Positions 41,125 to 50,507 are shown, counted from the first letter of the stretch. The stretch: DNA of 64,000 nucleotides from an uncultured Candidatus Saccharibacteria bacterium (GCA_938036825.1 CALHWD010000005.1:1-64000), one strand, 5' to 3'. Notes: generated from the sequence alone by a model not told the origin. Translations and numbers: made by a program.

Positions 41125-42660
41125 TTACTCCGCAAATTCCTTGGCAATTTCGCCCGCGGTTGATTCTATCAAGTGGGTGAGTTTCTCATCAGCCCCAAAC
41201 TTCTGATCACCCTTATTAAGAGTGCGCATTTGTTCCTTAGCCTCGGCCCAGAGACGGCTCAGCAGAGCATCTTGAGCAACTTTGATCTTCGTGGCTGGCA
41301 CGGTGTCGAAGTAGCCTTGGCTCACCGCCACAATGCTCACCACCTGCTCCCAGACACTCATTGGCTGGTACTGCGGCTGCTTGAGGAGTTCTGTCAGGCG
41401 CTGGCCACGGCCAATCTGCGCTTTGGTCTCAGCATCTAGGTCGCTACCAAACTGGGCAAAGCTTGCCAACTCGCGGAACTGGCTGAGGCCAAGCTTGAGG
41501 TTACCACTGACACTCTTGAGCGCCTTAGTCTGCGCTGCACCACCAACACGCGACACTGAGAGGCCAGCACTAATGGCTGGGCGAATCCCCTGGTAGAAGA
41601 GATCTGTCTCCATAAAGATCTGGCCATCGGTGATGGAAATCACGTTGGTGGGGATGTAGGCGGAGATATCGCCCGCCTGGGTCTCGATGATTGGCAGAGC
41701 AGTGAGCGAACCTGCCCCAAGCTCATCACTCAGCTTGGCGCTGCGCTCAAGTAGGCGGCTGTGTAAATAGAACACATCACCTGGGAAGGCCTCACGCCCC
41801 GGTGGACGGCGCAGCAGCAAGCTCATCTGGCGGTAGGCCACGGCGTGCTTGGTGAGGTCGTCGTAGATCATCAACGCATGGCCGCTATTGTCGCGGAAGT
41901 ACTCACCCATAGCGGTACCAGCATATGGCGCGAGATAAAGCAGGGAAGCTGGGTCGCTTGGGCTGGTTGCCACCACGATAGTCTGATCCATCACACCTTC
42001 TTCTTTGAGGCGCTCGACCAGGCGAGCAATCTTGCTCAGCTTCTGCCCAACGGCAACGTAGACATTCACCACGCCAGTCTTTTGACGGGCTTGGTTGATC
42101 ATCGTGTCGAGTGCGATTGCTGTCTTACCGGTTTGGCGATCACCAATGATGAGCTCGCGCTGGCCCCGGCCAATCGGGAACATCGCATCGATGCTCATAA
42201 TACCAGTCATCAATGGCTCGTGCACACTCTTGCGGCCCATCACGCCGATCGCCTCGCGCTCTACCAAGCCACGCTGCATCGTGGTGATGGCTGGGCCACC
42301 ATCAAGCGGCTCACCGAGCGGGTTCACCACGCGGCCGAGCAACTCCTTGCCAACTGGTACACTCAGTACCTCGCCCTTGAGCTTGACGCGGTCGCCAGCA
42401 GCTACCCCTTGGTCGCTGCCAAGCAGCACAGCACCAATTTCATCTTCCATCAGGTTGAGGGCAAATGCCTCAACGACACCTGTTTTGGTCTCAATCTCGA
42501 GCACCTCGCTATAGCCAGCGTGGCGCAAGCCATGTACCCAGGCCACACCATCACCCACTCGGGTCACGATACCGACCTGCTCTAGTCCTTCAGAGGCTTC
42601 CAGGCCTGCGATCGCTTGCCGCAAGCTCTCGGACAACTCTGTAACTGTTGTTTCAGCCAT
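41125..42660 (-). CDS. atpA: ATP synthase F1 subunit alpha
   Basis: A 511-residue nucleotide-binding, non-catalytic subunit. Seen: the P-loop GDRQTGKTAIALDTMINQ, VGQKLSKIARLVERL, DDLTKHAVAYRQMSLLLRRPPGREAFPGDVFYLHSRLLERSAKL and the SVSRVGGAAQTKALK block with the arginine finger. Normal length and order. Confidence 0.98.
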   Translation of the reverse strand: MAETTVTELSESLRQAIAGLEASEGLEQVGIVTRVGDGVAWVHGLRHAGYSEVLEIETKTGVVEAFALNLMEDEIGAVLLGSDQGVAAGDRVKLKGEVLSVPVGKELLGRVVNPLGEPLDGGPAITTMQRGLVEREAIGVMGRKSVHEPLMTGIMSIDAMFPIGRGQRELIIGDRQTGKTAIALDTMINQARQKTGVVNVYVAVGQKLSKIARLVERLKEEGVMDQTIVVATSPSDPASLLYLAPYAGTAMGEYFRDNSGHALMIYDDLTKHAVAYRQMSLLLRRPPGREAFPGDVFYLHSRLLERSAKLSDELGAGSLTALPIIETQAGDISAYIPTNVISITDGQIFMETDLFYQGIRPAISAGLSVSRVGGAAQTKALKSVSGNLKLGLSQFRELASFAQFGSDLDAETKAQIGRGQRLTELLKQPQYQPMSVWEQVVSIVAVSQGYFDTVPATKIKVAQDALLSRLWAEAKEQMRTLNKGDQKFGADEKLTHLIESTAGEIAKEFAE

Positions 42661-42672
42661 GTATAATTCCTC

Positions 42673-43083
42673 TTATTTCGTGCCCGCAAGGGCGGTTAGT
42701 TTGTGTTGGATAGTGCCATCATAGTGCTGGCCTGGCAGAGCAATCTTCACGCCACCGATCACCGACGGATCGACAACCTGGCGGAGCTGTACTGACGTAA
42801 CCGGCGCAGTGCCACTCTGCTCAGCAAGTGCCGTGACCTCTGTCTTGAGCTGCTTCTGCAAAGCAGCCGACAGTGCATGTGCCGTCGTGACCTCAGCGAC
42901 AACGATACCACGCTCAGCTAGCGCTTCCTCAATCGTTGCTGCCACGACGTCAACATCGCGCGTTGCACGGGTGTCAATAAGATAGGCGGCAACTTGACGC
43001 AGTAAGGCAGACACCTCAGCACCAGCAGCAATCTGCTCAGCGACATACGCAGCGAGGCGGCGGCGCGAAAAACCGGCCGCCAT
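42673..43083 (-). CDS. atpH: ATP synthase F1 subunit delta (short)
   Basis: 136 residues, shorter than the usual ~175. It links F1 to the peripheral stalk. The C-terminal VDPSVIGGVKIALPGQHYDGTIQHKLTAL fits the family end (PxxIGGxxIxxxxxxxDxSxxxKLxxL), while the N-terminal bundle is reduced. Overlaps atpF by ATGR-type coupling. Confidence 0.85.
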   Translation of the reverse strand: MAAGFSRRRLAAYVAEQIAAGAEVSALLRQVAAYLIDTRATRDVDVVAATIEEALAERGIVVAEVTTAHALSAALQKQLKTEVTALAEQSGTAPVTSVQLRQVVDPSVIGGVKIALPGQHYDGTIQHKLTALAGTK

Positions 43084-43631
43084 CAGCGCTGCTCCTTATC
43101 AAGTGTGGTCAGATGCTTCTCGATCAGCTGGCGGTCTTTCGACGCGTCAACAGTCTCAGCGGTCACTGCACGCGTTGCCTCGACGACCATGTCGACCATC
43201 TCCCGGCGCAGTGCTCGCTTGGCCTCGGCTAGCTCCGTCTGTGTCTGGGTGCGAGCCGATTCTAAGATGCGCTCGGCCTGCGTGTGGGCGTCGTCCTTGG
43301 CGTCGTTCACCATGCTGGCTGCCTCAGTCTTGGCAGCAGTCACAATTTCTTGCGACTCGTGGCGGGCTTTCTTGAGCATTGCAGCAGTGCGCTCCTCGGT
43401 CTCGTCAGCCGCCTTTTGCGCTTTTTCAGCTGCTTTGAGGCCATCGCGAATCTTCGCATCGCGCTGATCGAGCATGTCGAGTAGCGGTGGATAGACCCAC
43501 TTCTTCAAGACCAAGAGCAGCACCACAAATGCCACCATTTGCAGGACAAACAGCTGCCAATCAAGACCAAGCGACGAGAACAAATCGCCACCACCCGCCT
43601 CTGTCGATGCAAAATAGTGCAGGGTATTCAC
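43083..43631 (-). CDS. atpF: ATP synthase F0 subunit b
   Basis: A 182-residue peripheral stalk protein: one N-terminal transmembrane segment (LFVLQMVAFVVLLLVLKKWVYPPLLDML) followed by a long charged coiled coil rich in Ala, Glu, Lys. It forms a dimer that holds F1 stationary. Confidence 0.93.
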   Translation of the reverse strand: MNTLHYFASTEAGGGDLFSSLGLDWQLFVLQMVAFVVLLLVLKKWVYPPLLDMLDQRDAKIRDGLKAAEKAQKAADETEERTAAMLKKARHESQEIVTAAKTEAASMVNDAKDDAHTQAERILESARTQTQTELAEAKRALRREMVDMVVEATRAVTAETVDASKDRQLIEKHLTTLDKEQR

Positions 43632-43644
43632 GAGTGCGAACTCC

Positions 43645-43857
43645 TTACATCACCTTGCCGACAATCGCGGCCACAAAACCAATGATAGCCAAAGCATCGA
43701 TAAACGAGATACCAAGGATCATCATGGTGCGTAGGTCGTTAATCTTCTCTGGGTTGCGGCCAGCCGCCTTCATGGCGTTGGCACCAATCCAACCACACCC
43801 GATCGCAGCAAACGCTGCTGGAATAGCATACGCCAGGGTAAATGCGATGTCTTTCAT
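43645..43857 (-). CDS. atpE: ATP synthase F0 subunit c
   Basis: A 70-residue hairpin of two membrane helices forming the rotor ring. The loop motif GRNPEKINDLR is present, and helix 2 carries an Asp (ISFIDALAIIGF) as the ion-binding carboxylate. The Na+-binding signature residues seen in known sodium ATPases are not evident, so proton use is more likely. Confidence 0.95.
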   Translation of the reverse strand: MKDIAFTLAYAIPAAFAAIGCGWIGANAMKAAGRNPEKINDLRTMMILGISFIDALAIIGFVAAIVGKVM

Positions 43858-43889
43858 AATTATTTCTCCTTATTTAGTTATTACCAATG

Positions 43890-44720
43890 TTATTTTACTC
43901 CTTCGGTCACGAGGTTCGCGTCTGAAGAAGTCGAGGTATTTGAGTGCGTATCTTTTTCCTCATCACCGCCGTGATGCGTGAGCCCAAGTGAAATAAACAC
44001 GGTTGAAAGCATAAAGAAGATATAGGCCTGAATGCCACCAATGAATAGCTCAAAGAGATAGAACGGCTGCAATACCGCTGGCATTGCCACTTGGGTGAGG
44101 TAGGCGATCATCGCGATCAAAATCTCACCCGCGAGCACATTACCAAACAGACGGAAGGACAGGCTCAGTAAGCGCGAGAACTCTGCCACAATCTCGAGAA
44201 TCCCGACAAAGGACATGATCGGATCACGCAGTGGATTAACAAAATACCGCTTGAGATTGCCCACAAAGCCAAGCTCGCGTGCTGCATATACCTGCGCCAT
44301 AACGATCGTAACGGCCGCGAGGGCAAAGGTCATGTTAAGATCGGCATTTTGGCCCCGGAATAGTGGTGTATGACCAACCATCACTGGCCCAACAACTGGC
44401 AATAACCCTAGCCAATATTGCGCGGCGATAAAGAAAAACATTGTAATAACAAGGGGGGCAACGCGCCGCGTCCATTTCTTGCTGGGGATGACCTGCCCAA
44501 CGGTGCTGTACAGCCCCTCAAAGCACCAGACAGTCAAGCGAGTTGCAAAGTTCGCCTTCTTCTTACCCAGCACCGCTGCCCGCGTGCGAAACATCAGCCA
44601 AGCCAAGACGATGAGGCCCAGCAGACCAACGAGATTGGCATTAGTAATTGGCCAGCCAGCGATCGAAAACACCTCGTCTGCCTTGACTGAGATGTGTGGC
44701 ACTGCCGCAAAAAACATCAT
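43890..44720 (-). CDS. atpB: ATP synthase F0 subunit a
   Basis: A 276-residue membrane subunit that forms the ion half-channels. Seen: the conserved arginine helix SRLLSLSFRLFGNVLAGEILIAMIAYL, and QAYIFFMLSTVFISLGL at the C-terminal end. A short Ser/Thr/Asp-rich tail follows. Confidence 0.95.
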   Translation of the reverse strand: MMFFAAVPHISVKADEVFSIAGWPITNANLVGLLGLIVLAWLMFRTRAAVLGKKKANFATRLTVWCFEGLYSTVGQVIPSKKWTRRVAPLVITMFFFIAAQYWLGLLPVVGPVMVGHTPLFRGQNADLNMTFALAAVTIVMAQVYAARELGFVGNLKRYFVNPLRDPIMSFVGILEIVAEFSRLLSLSFRLFGNVLAGEILIAMIAYLTQVAMPAVLQPFYLFELFIGGIQAYIFFMLSTVFISLGLTHHGGDEEKDTHSNTSTSSDANLVTEGVK

Positions 44721-44962
44721 GTGCGATGACCTCCCTTAATTTGGTGCGTAATGAGCCCAGCTGCAAGGATAATGCCGACCACGAGGCCAGCAAACATCAG
44801 CCACGGCTTAGTTGCAAACTGCCGGTCTGCCCAGACTCCGAGCAAAAACAACCCAACAGTTGGCACCGCCATTCGCCAGGTCGTCCCTAGTGCAGCACGC
44901 CACAGCACACTAACCACTTGGCTACCGTGCGAGCGGGCATTCTCACGAGACTCCGTACTCAT
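44717..44962 (-). CDS. AtpI/AtpZ-like small membrane protein
   Basis: An 81-residue protein with two membrane segments (AVPTVGLFLLGVWAD and LMFAGLVVGIILAAGLITHQI), matching the AtpI/AtpZ helper family by size, topology and position before atpB. It is the first gene of the operon; TACAAT (44971-44976 complement) lies eight bases before the ATG. Confidence 0.75.
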   Translation of the reverse strand: MSTESRENARSHGSQVVSVLWRAALGTTWRMAVPTVGLFLLGVWADRQFATKPWLMFAGLVVGIILAAGLITHQIKGGHRT

Positions 44963-44970
44963 ATGGCCTT

Positions 44971-44999
44971 ATTGTACCAGGAGGCCCCGCAGACGTAAA
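44971..44999 (-). promoter_or_regulatory. Promoter of the ATP synthase operon
   Basis: Minus strand: TTTACG, 17-bp spacer, TACAAT, then eight bases to the first ATG. The leader is very short or absent. Confidence 0.65.
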
Positions 45000-45152
45000 G
45001 AGGGAAGCGGCAGTTGGACATGAACCTCAAGACACTGGCTTCTCTCGATATACTAGCCTCTTTCTTCACCCCCTGAGCCAATGGAGCGCGCGCATAGATC
45101 GATGCATGTGAGACAACTGGCGTCACATCGCAAAGCCGCGTATACTAGAGCT

Positions 45153-45359
45153 ATGCCACGCCGCAATAAAACGCCCAAACACCGGCCCTATCGCTCACCG
45201 CGCAGTGAAGCAACTAAGAAGCGCTACCTGAGCCGTGCCGCCGCCTTGCGCGCCATCGCCGAGCTCCGCAAATACCAGCTGGATGTGCAGTTACGCGCGT
45301 ATCAATCACCACACGATGGCGGCTGGTATCTGACAAGCCAACATACCACAGATGATTAG
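45153..45359 (+). CDS. Small basic protein (68 aa), leaderless
   Basis: Starts MPRRNKTPKHRPYRSPRSEATKKR, very rich in Arg and Lys, then a helix YLSRAAALRAIAELRKYQLDVQLRAYQ and a GGWYLTSQ end. It may bind nucleic acid. TATACT at 45141-45146 is six bases from the ATG, which fixes this start although the frame is open further upstream. Confidence 0.65.
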   Translation: MPRRNKTPKHRPYRSPRSEATKKRYLSRAAALRAIAELRKYQLDVQLRAYQSPHDGGWYLTSQHTTDD

Positions 45360-45475
45360 CCTCCCCACACTCATAGAGCTAATGCTGAGAAAGAAGCTGT
45401 GCGCCGTACACCCAGTACGTTTGCCAACCCCACCTCCACCCATGCTATACTAGCAAGAGCGAAAGGGGAATACGT

Positions 45476-45745
45476 ATGAGTACAACACCATCAGTTACAC
45501 TATATAGCGCAGAGTGGTGCGCCTATTGCAAAACAGAGAAACAATATCTCGACAAGCTGGGCGTACACTACACCGTCAAAGACATCGAGAAAACGCCTGG
45601 CGCTGCGGACGAGCTTGCTGCCAAAACCGGCGGCAAAGCCCAGGGTATTCCAGTCACAGACATTGCTGGCGAGATCGTCTATGGCTTTGACCGAGCTCGA
45701 ATTGATGAGCTCCTTACAGCAAAGGGATTGCTGCCAGAAGCATAG
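45476..45745 (+). CDS. Glutaredoxin-like protein (NrdH/mycoredoxin type)
   Basis: An 89-residue thioredoxin-fold protein: VTLYSAEWCAYCKTEKQYLDKLGVHYTVKDIEK with the redox motif CAYC, then GIPVTDIAGEIVYGFDRARIDELL, where the cis-proline and GFD motif match NrdH-type glutaredoxins. It probably reduces protein disulfides. AAAGGGGAA precedes the ATG; a terminator follows. Confidence 0.9.
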   Translation: MSTTPSVTLYSAEWCAYCKTEKQYLDKLGVHYTVKDIEKTPGAADELAAKTGGKAQGIPVTDIAGEIVYGFDRARIDELLTAKGLLPEA

Positions 45746-45765
45746 CTTGGCTATGTATCACATTC

Positions 45766-45796
45766 AACTCACTGCTCGGGAAGGGCAGTGAGTTTT
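45766..45796 (+). terminator. Terminator after the glutaredoxin gene
   Basis: AACTCACTGC (45766-45775) and GCAGTGAGTT (45785-45794), followed by T-run. Confidence 0.88.
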
Positions 45797-45956
45797 ACTA
45801 TTGGCTGCTCACATACGAGAGAAATAGAGGGGTATAGATAGTATACATATATTGTTCATGCTTTTTTTATTTGACTCAACGAGAGACTTTTTAGTGACCA
45901 TAATTGTTGTGTGTTGATTATTTATAACAGGTGTGCTGTATTAATTCTTGACTATA

Positions 45957-46170
45957 GTTAGTACTCATTGAGTACTAACATCTAACGTATATCTTGACTA
46001 AATATCAGACCTCTTATCCTAATCACTATCTTGCAAAAACATGGGATTCTAGTGCCAGGGCTGATAGGCGACCATTACACTCATATCATATTCTATTGAA
46101 TAGTGGGTGATTCTGGGCATATTAAGCCGTGAATCTCGGATTTTTCCTGACGCATCCATAACCCACTATT
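45957..46170. repeat. Inverted repeats in the gap after the glutaredoxin gene
   Basis: The 430-nt gap 45746-46177 holds no gene. GTTAGTACTC (45957-45966) and GAGTACTAAC (45970-45979) form a perfect 10-bp hairpin with loop ATT. AATAGTGGGT (46099-46108) and ACCCACTATT (46161-46170) form a perfect 10-bp stem closing a 52-nt loop with an inner GATTC/GAATC pair; it lies 8 nt past the adhesin stop codon and may stabilise that mRNA's 3' end. Confidence 0.7.
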
Positions 46171-46177
46171 TACCTAT

Positions 46178-48439
46178 CTAATAGAACTTCACGTGGCGCT
46201 GCGGATTGGTGTTTTTGTTGGCACGGGGCGTTGGGTTGGTGGTAGTCGTATCGTCGCCCAGCTGGCCGTTGGAGTTATTACCCACGGTGAATACTTTGCG
46301 GTTGTTGGCATAGACCACTGTCGTACCGTAGCCCGAACGCACATACGATGCCAAGTTACCCTGCGCGCCGAGCACCAACATCTGCTGCGGGGTAGGGTAG
46401 ATGCCATTAGTACCACCACCGATATGCCCAATACCCAGCTGGCCAGTGACATTACTGCCCGCGCCAAAGACGCGGCCATCGCTGGTGACGACAAACGTGT
46501 TGCCATTCTTAGAATCGATCCCGTTGGAGGTAGTCCAAGACGACACCGCCCTGACACCCGAGGGAAGAATAAAATTGACTGGAGTTGGATTATATACGTG
46601 GCGCTTGTATGTATCAAGATTAGCTGTATCAACATAGACACCGTTACCCAGTGCACCGTTGTTAAGGCCAAAGGTTTTCACTTCGCCATTAGCATAGACC
46701 ATCGTCGCAAAGTACTGGTCTGTTGTGATATCGATGACACCACCAGAAGCAACCTGCTCCAGCGTCGGATTGTATGGCGCATAGACCTTATGAGTATAAT
46801 ATTCGCAGGAATCCATCTTAGTGTCACCAGTTGCGCTATTTGCCTCAATTATACACAAACCTCGCCCGCCAATATCGGTACTATTGCTGAGGTAGACATA
46901 ACTCCACGAATTTGTCGGATAGCGAAAGTCGAAACGTTTACCGCCAGACCACCAGGCACACCACCTCATGCGCGTTTCCTCACCATTATGCCCAGTCGCT
47001 TCGACACAGCGGTTTTGACTTGCGCCTGGGTTCGACTCGACTTGTAGGGCGTTATTCGTGCGATCAAAGTGCCACTTTTGGTTCGCAGCAGTACTCGAGC
47101 AATTTTCTGTCCGCAGGCTTGCTCCTACCGCTGCTAGACAGCGATTAGATACCCCGGCACGCAACCGAAAAGTCGGTACCCCCGCCTGGCCGTAGTTTGT
47201 CTTGCCAGCCGAGTAGACCGCTCCCGCGCTGTCGCGAATGTAGACGGTGTCGCCGTCAAAGGCAAGCTGCACCGCCTTGGTCTTACCAGGTTTGCCAAAA
47301 TCACCTAGGCGGACAGGTGCTCGCCGCTCATTGATGTCACCTTGAGCAAGCTGGCCAAACTCATTATTACCCCAGCCATAGACCGCGCCGCTCTCGCCAA
47401 TCGCATAGGCTGTTTGGCTATCCAGCGCCCAGGAATGAGCATCGGCCCGAATCTTCTCAGGGAAAGGTACTCTGATGGGCGTCTTGATCGTTGCTTCGGT
47501 CGAGTTGATGCCCGCTACACCTTTTTCATTAAGACCAGCGGCATATACACGCCCCTGGGATGTCACGACAAAGGTAACAATCCCTAGCGGAGCCACAAAG
47601 GTCGCGACGTTATCGGTGCTCGGCAAAGCAAACTGAACTGGGTTCGTTACCCACGCAACAGACTGGCCCGGATTGCCAATCTGCCCATGGTTATTAAGCC
47701 CCGCGCCCCACACCTCACCATTTTCCGTCAAAGCAAACATATTACGACCGTGAGAGAGAAAGTTAGTGTAGGTGCGCACAGCACGCTTATTAGCAGGGAT
47801 ATTAAACTGCTTAAGCGTGAGAGTATCAGTGGTTGAACCAACACCGAGCTGACCAAAACCATTGAACCCTGCCGAGCGCGGCCGACCAAACTCATCGATA
47901 ACAGTAAAGAATGCACCACTCATCGCAAAGCCACCACCGGTTGCATAACCAAACGAGACACTATCGAGCAATGTACTGAGGCCCGCTTGACCCGCCAGGC
48001 GATACTCGTAGCTCTTCCACACTGCGCCATCCGTCGTCCGAATAAGCTCCGTTCGGCCCACTGCCGTGATACGCTGAATACTCCCTTCGCGGCGCTCTGG
48101 CTCACCCACTTCAAAGGTCGTGCGCACATTGCCATCCTGCTGAACATACTGCGTGCGCCCAGCCACCACTGCGCCTTTGCAATCGGTATTGGGTCGCAAC
48201 TTCGCACTATTAGACCACTGGGCAAGGTCGTTATTAAGCTCAAGGCATTTACTGGCAAGAACAACGCCACTTTCTGCTGCCTCACGGGCTAAGCGCCGGT
48301 AGTGCTGGGCGTAGAGTCCCTCGCGAATCGCTGTCGATGCAGACGCCGCCACGAGGAGTAGCATCATTGCCACCACCGATGCCACGATCACTGTTGGCAA
48401 GGCAAATCCCGCACTTGATCTATCTTTGTTCAGTCTCAT
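46178..48439 (-). CDS. Pilin-like RCC1-repeat protein with embedded ricin-type lectin domain
   Basis: A 753-residue surface protein. N-terminus: SSAGFALPTVIVASVVAMMLLL, a type IV prepilin-like signal (Gly before Phe) without the usual Glu at +5, then a helical stretch with AREAAESGVVLA, as in minor pilins. Residues ~190-430 contain RCC1-type blades (SAGFNGFGQLG; GAGLNNHGQIG; GWGNNEFGQLA; SAGKTNYGQAG). They are followed by a Cys-rich beta-trefoil lectin-like part (SNRCLAAVGAS, CSSTAANQKWHF, NRCVEATGHNGEETRMRWC) and three more blades (GLNNGALG; GAGSNVTGQLG; VGNNSNGQLG). A lectin inserted in a propeller on a pilin-like base suggests attachment to host-cell glycans; that role is inference. Start set at 48439. 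Confidence 0.85.
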   Translation of the reverse strand: MRLNKDRSSAGFALPTVIVASVVAMMLLLVAASASTAIREGLYAQHYRRLAREAAESGVVLASKCLELNNDLAQWSNSAKLRPNTDCKGAVVAGRTQYVQQDGNVRTTFEVGEPERREGSIQRITAVGRTELIRTTDGAVWKSYEYRLAGQAGLSTLLDSVSFGYATGGGFAMSGAFFTVIDEFGRPRSAGFNGFGQLGVGSTTDTLTLKQFNIPANKRAVRTYTNFLSHGRNMFALTENGEVWGAGLNNHGQIGNPGQSVAWVTNPVQFALPSTDNVATFVAPLGIVTFVVTSQGRVYAAGLNEKGVAGINSTEATIKTPIRVPFPEKIRADAHSWALDSQTAYAIGESGAVYGWGNNEFGQLAQGDINERRAPVRLGDFGKPGKTKAVQLAFDGDTVYIRDSAGAVYSAGKTNYGQAGVPTFRLRAGVSNRCLAAVGASLRTENCSSTAANQKWHFDRTNNALQVESNPGASQNRCVEATGHNGEETRMRWCAWWSGGKRFDFRYPTNSWSYVYLSNSTDIGGRGLCIIEANSATGDTKMDSCEYYTHKVYAPYNPTLEQVASGGVIDITTDQYFATMVYANGEVKTFGLNNGALGNGVYVDTANLDTYKRHVYNPTPVNFILPSGVRAVSSWTTSNGIDSKNGNTFVVTSDGRVFGAGSNVTGQLGIGHIGGGTNGIYPTPQQMLVLGAQGNLASYVRSGYGTTVVYANNRKVFTVGNNSNGQLGDDTTTTNPTPRANKNTNPQRHVKFY

Positions 48440-48574
48440 TGCTTCTACAATAGCGTAGATTGCAACCGTAAGCAATATGCTGGTACGAGATTGTGTATAT
48501 TATGCTATATATACAGCAGGTTCTCGCAATTAAAAAACCTCCGATAGCTGATATCTCTATTGATTGTTCTTTCT

Positions 48575-48700
48575 CTTCCAGTGTCACGAGGAGAGTTAGC
48601 ACCCCAGCATTAACTCTCCTCGTATTGAAAATCAATCACTACAACTGATTTTCGTGCTCCACCCAAGTGAAGTAGAGAGTAGAGAGTAGAGAGTAGATAA
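48575..48700 (-). repeat. Multi-hairpin dispersed element, copy 4
   Basis: Lies in the 400-nt gap between the adhesin and ABC-F genes; nothing else is seen there. Minus strand: CTTCA..TGGAG (hairpin A), GAAAATCA with TGATTTTC (hairpin B, 8 bp) and a 13-bp perfect hairpin C (ACGAGGAGAGTTA with TAACTCTCCTCGT; plus-strand 48586-48598 and 48611-48623). Its right flank has a tandem GTAGAGA repeat (about four units, 48670-48697). Order of hairpins equals copy 1 although most bases differ. Confidence 0.6.
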
Positions 48701-48839
48701 GTGGAGACTTGTTGTAATACTCACGTTCACCACTACGAGAGGTGGGTCTACCATGCATGCGAGTTCTCATGGTATTGAAAGGTGTGTACTTGAGAGGAGG
48801 GGTGTGGAAGCAGTTGATATTTTACGATGAGATCGCCTC

Positions 48840-50507
48840 TTACTGCGCCCCAATCTGCACCACCTCACCACCCAACTTTTGCCGGAAGTAATTGTCGTGG
48901 CTGACATAGAGGATAGCGCCAGTATAGCGCTCCAGTGCCGTCTCAAGCTCTTCGATACTGGGTAGGTCGAGGTGATTGGTAGGCTCATCGAGAATGAGCA
49001 GCTGTGGCTCATTAGCGAGCATGCTAATAATTTGGAAACGCGCTTTCTGCCCACCACTGAGGCGGGCGAGCGGCACATCGTGATCCGTCTCAACAAAGAG
49101 GTAGTCGCTCATCAATTGGCGGAGCTTGGTCTGACCAATTGGCAGTTCACGGTCGAGGTGCATCTGCTCAATCGCCTGAGCCAGCGTGAGGTTAAGATAT
49201 GTCGGGGCAATCTCCTGCTCATACACGCCAATTCGAATATGGCTATCGAGCTGCAGCGAACCACTATAGACAATTGGCGTATCGCTACCTCTGTCTTGCA
49301 CCAGATTTTGCGCGGCGAGCAGTTCTCGAATAAGTGTCGTCTTGCCCGCGCCGTTACGACCACGCAGCTCCACAGCTTCACCCTCACGCAGATCGATATT
49401 CACCCCCTCAAATAAAATCCGTTCGCCATAGCCCAGCGCCAAATCTCGCACCGCTACTAGCGTGCGCTGGCTTCGCATTGCACCATCGCGCATACTGAGG
49501 CGAATCGTTCGCGCCTTAAACTTCTGGTAGCGATCAGCCATCTTATACTCCAGTTGTGCCACGTTGTCGCGATCAATCCAAAACGTCGGCTTCTCAATCT
49601 GCTCAAGCTCCTCAAGCTCGGCCATAGCCTGCTGCTCACGCTGCTTAAACTGCTTGATAGTACCAGGATCACGCGCTCGCTCCTTCAACCGGCGAAATTG
49701 CACTACCTTATCCTTCACATTAGCAATCCGCCGCTCGACCTGTTCATACTCATGCATCGCGTTGCCCGTCGCCGAGGCATTTTGGCGCAGGTAGGCATCG
49801 TAGTTACCCCGGTAGCTCAGGGCCGTGCCGTCTTTTATCTCAACGATCCGGTCCATCTCTGCAAGCACATCTCGGTCGTGGGTAATGACGAGCATCGCTT
49901 GCCTTGCGCCCTTGAGCCAGTCGACAAACTGCTTCTTGGCGACATAATCCATATGGTTCGTTGGCTCATCGATCAGTGCAAGGTCGGCCTGAGCGTGCAT
50001 AATCTTCACCACCTCCACTAGGCGCTTCTGCCCACCACTCAAACTCGCCATATGTCGCTCACTATAGCCTGCCATTTGGAAGTTCTTTAGCTCCTCCGCC
50101 ACTAGCTCCTTGATCTGGTAGAAGCCCTTTTGGCCAAAGCGCTCTAGCGCCGCTGTATATGCCTCGATTTTGCCCATGTCATCACCCATCGTCTCGGGGT
50201 AGGTTGTGATGATATGGCGCAGGCGCGCATATTCCGGCAGACCGCGCAAGATATATTCGAGCACTGTAATATCGCTGCTGTCGTGGTGCTCTTGGGCCGT
50301 CGCTACCACCACACTGCCACGTTTGAAAATAATCGAGCCACTATAGTCATCATCTACTCCTGTTAGCATACCAAACAGCGTCGACTTGCCAACACCGTTG
50401 CGCCCCACTAGACCCACTTTTTCGCCATCATTCACACTAAACTTCACGTCTGTCATCAGCGTCTTCGCTCCAAACGACTTCTCAGTAATGGCAATATCGG
50501 CAATCAT
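48840..50507 (-). CDS. ABC-F family ATPase
   Basis: A 555-residue cytoplasmic protein with two ATP-binding domains and no membrane segments. Domain 1: GLVGRNGVGKSTLFGML, LSGGQKRLVEVVKIM, LIDEPTNHMD. The linker (about residues 235-310) is helical and charged, the P-site tRNA interaction motif region in this family. Domain 2: RGRNGAGKTTLIREL, LSGGQKARFQIISML, LILDEPTNHLD. ABC-F proteins act on stalled or antibiotic-bound ribosomes. The frame extends upstream, but TATAAT lies seven bases before the ATG at 50507, which fixes the start. Confidence 0.93.
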   Translation of the reverse strand: MIADIAITEKSFGAKTLMTDVKFSVNDGEKVGLVGRNGVGKSTLFGMLTGVDDDYSGSIIFKRGSVVVATAQEHHDSSDITVLEYILRGLPEYARLRHIITTYPETMGDDMGKIEAYTAALERFGQKGFYQIKELVAEELKNFQMAGYSERHMASLSGGQKRLVEVVKIMHAQADLALIDEPTNHMDYVAKKQFVDWLKGARQAMLVITHDRDVLAEMDRIVEIKDGTALSYRGNYDAYLRQNASATGNAMHEYEQVERRIANVKDKVVQFRRLKERARDPGTIKQFKQREQQAMAELEELEQIEKPTFWIDRDNVAQLEYKMADRYQKFKARTIRLSMRDGAMRSQRTLVAVRDLALGYGERILFEGVNIDLREGEAVELRGRNGAGKTTLIRELLAAQNLVQDRGSDTPIVYSGSLQLDSHIRIGVYEQEIAPTYLNLTLAQAIEQMHLDRELPIGQTKLRQLMSDYLFVETDHDVPLARLSGGQKARFQIISMLANEPQLLILDEPTNHLDLPSIEELETALERYTGAILYVSHDNYFRQKLGGEVVQIGAQ

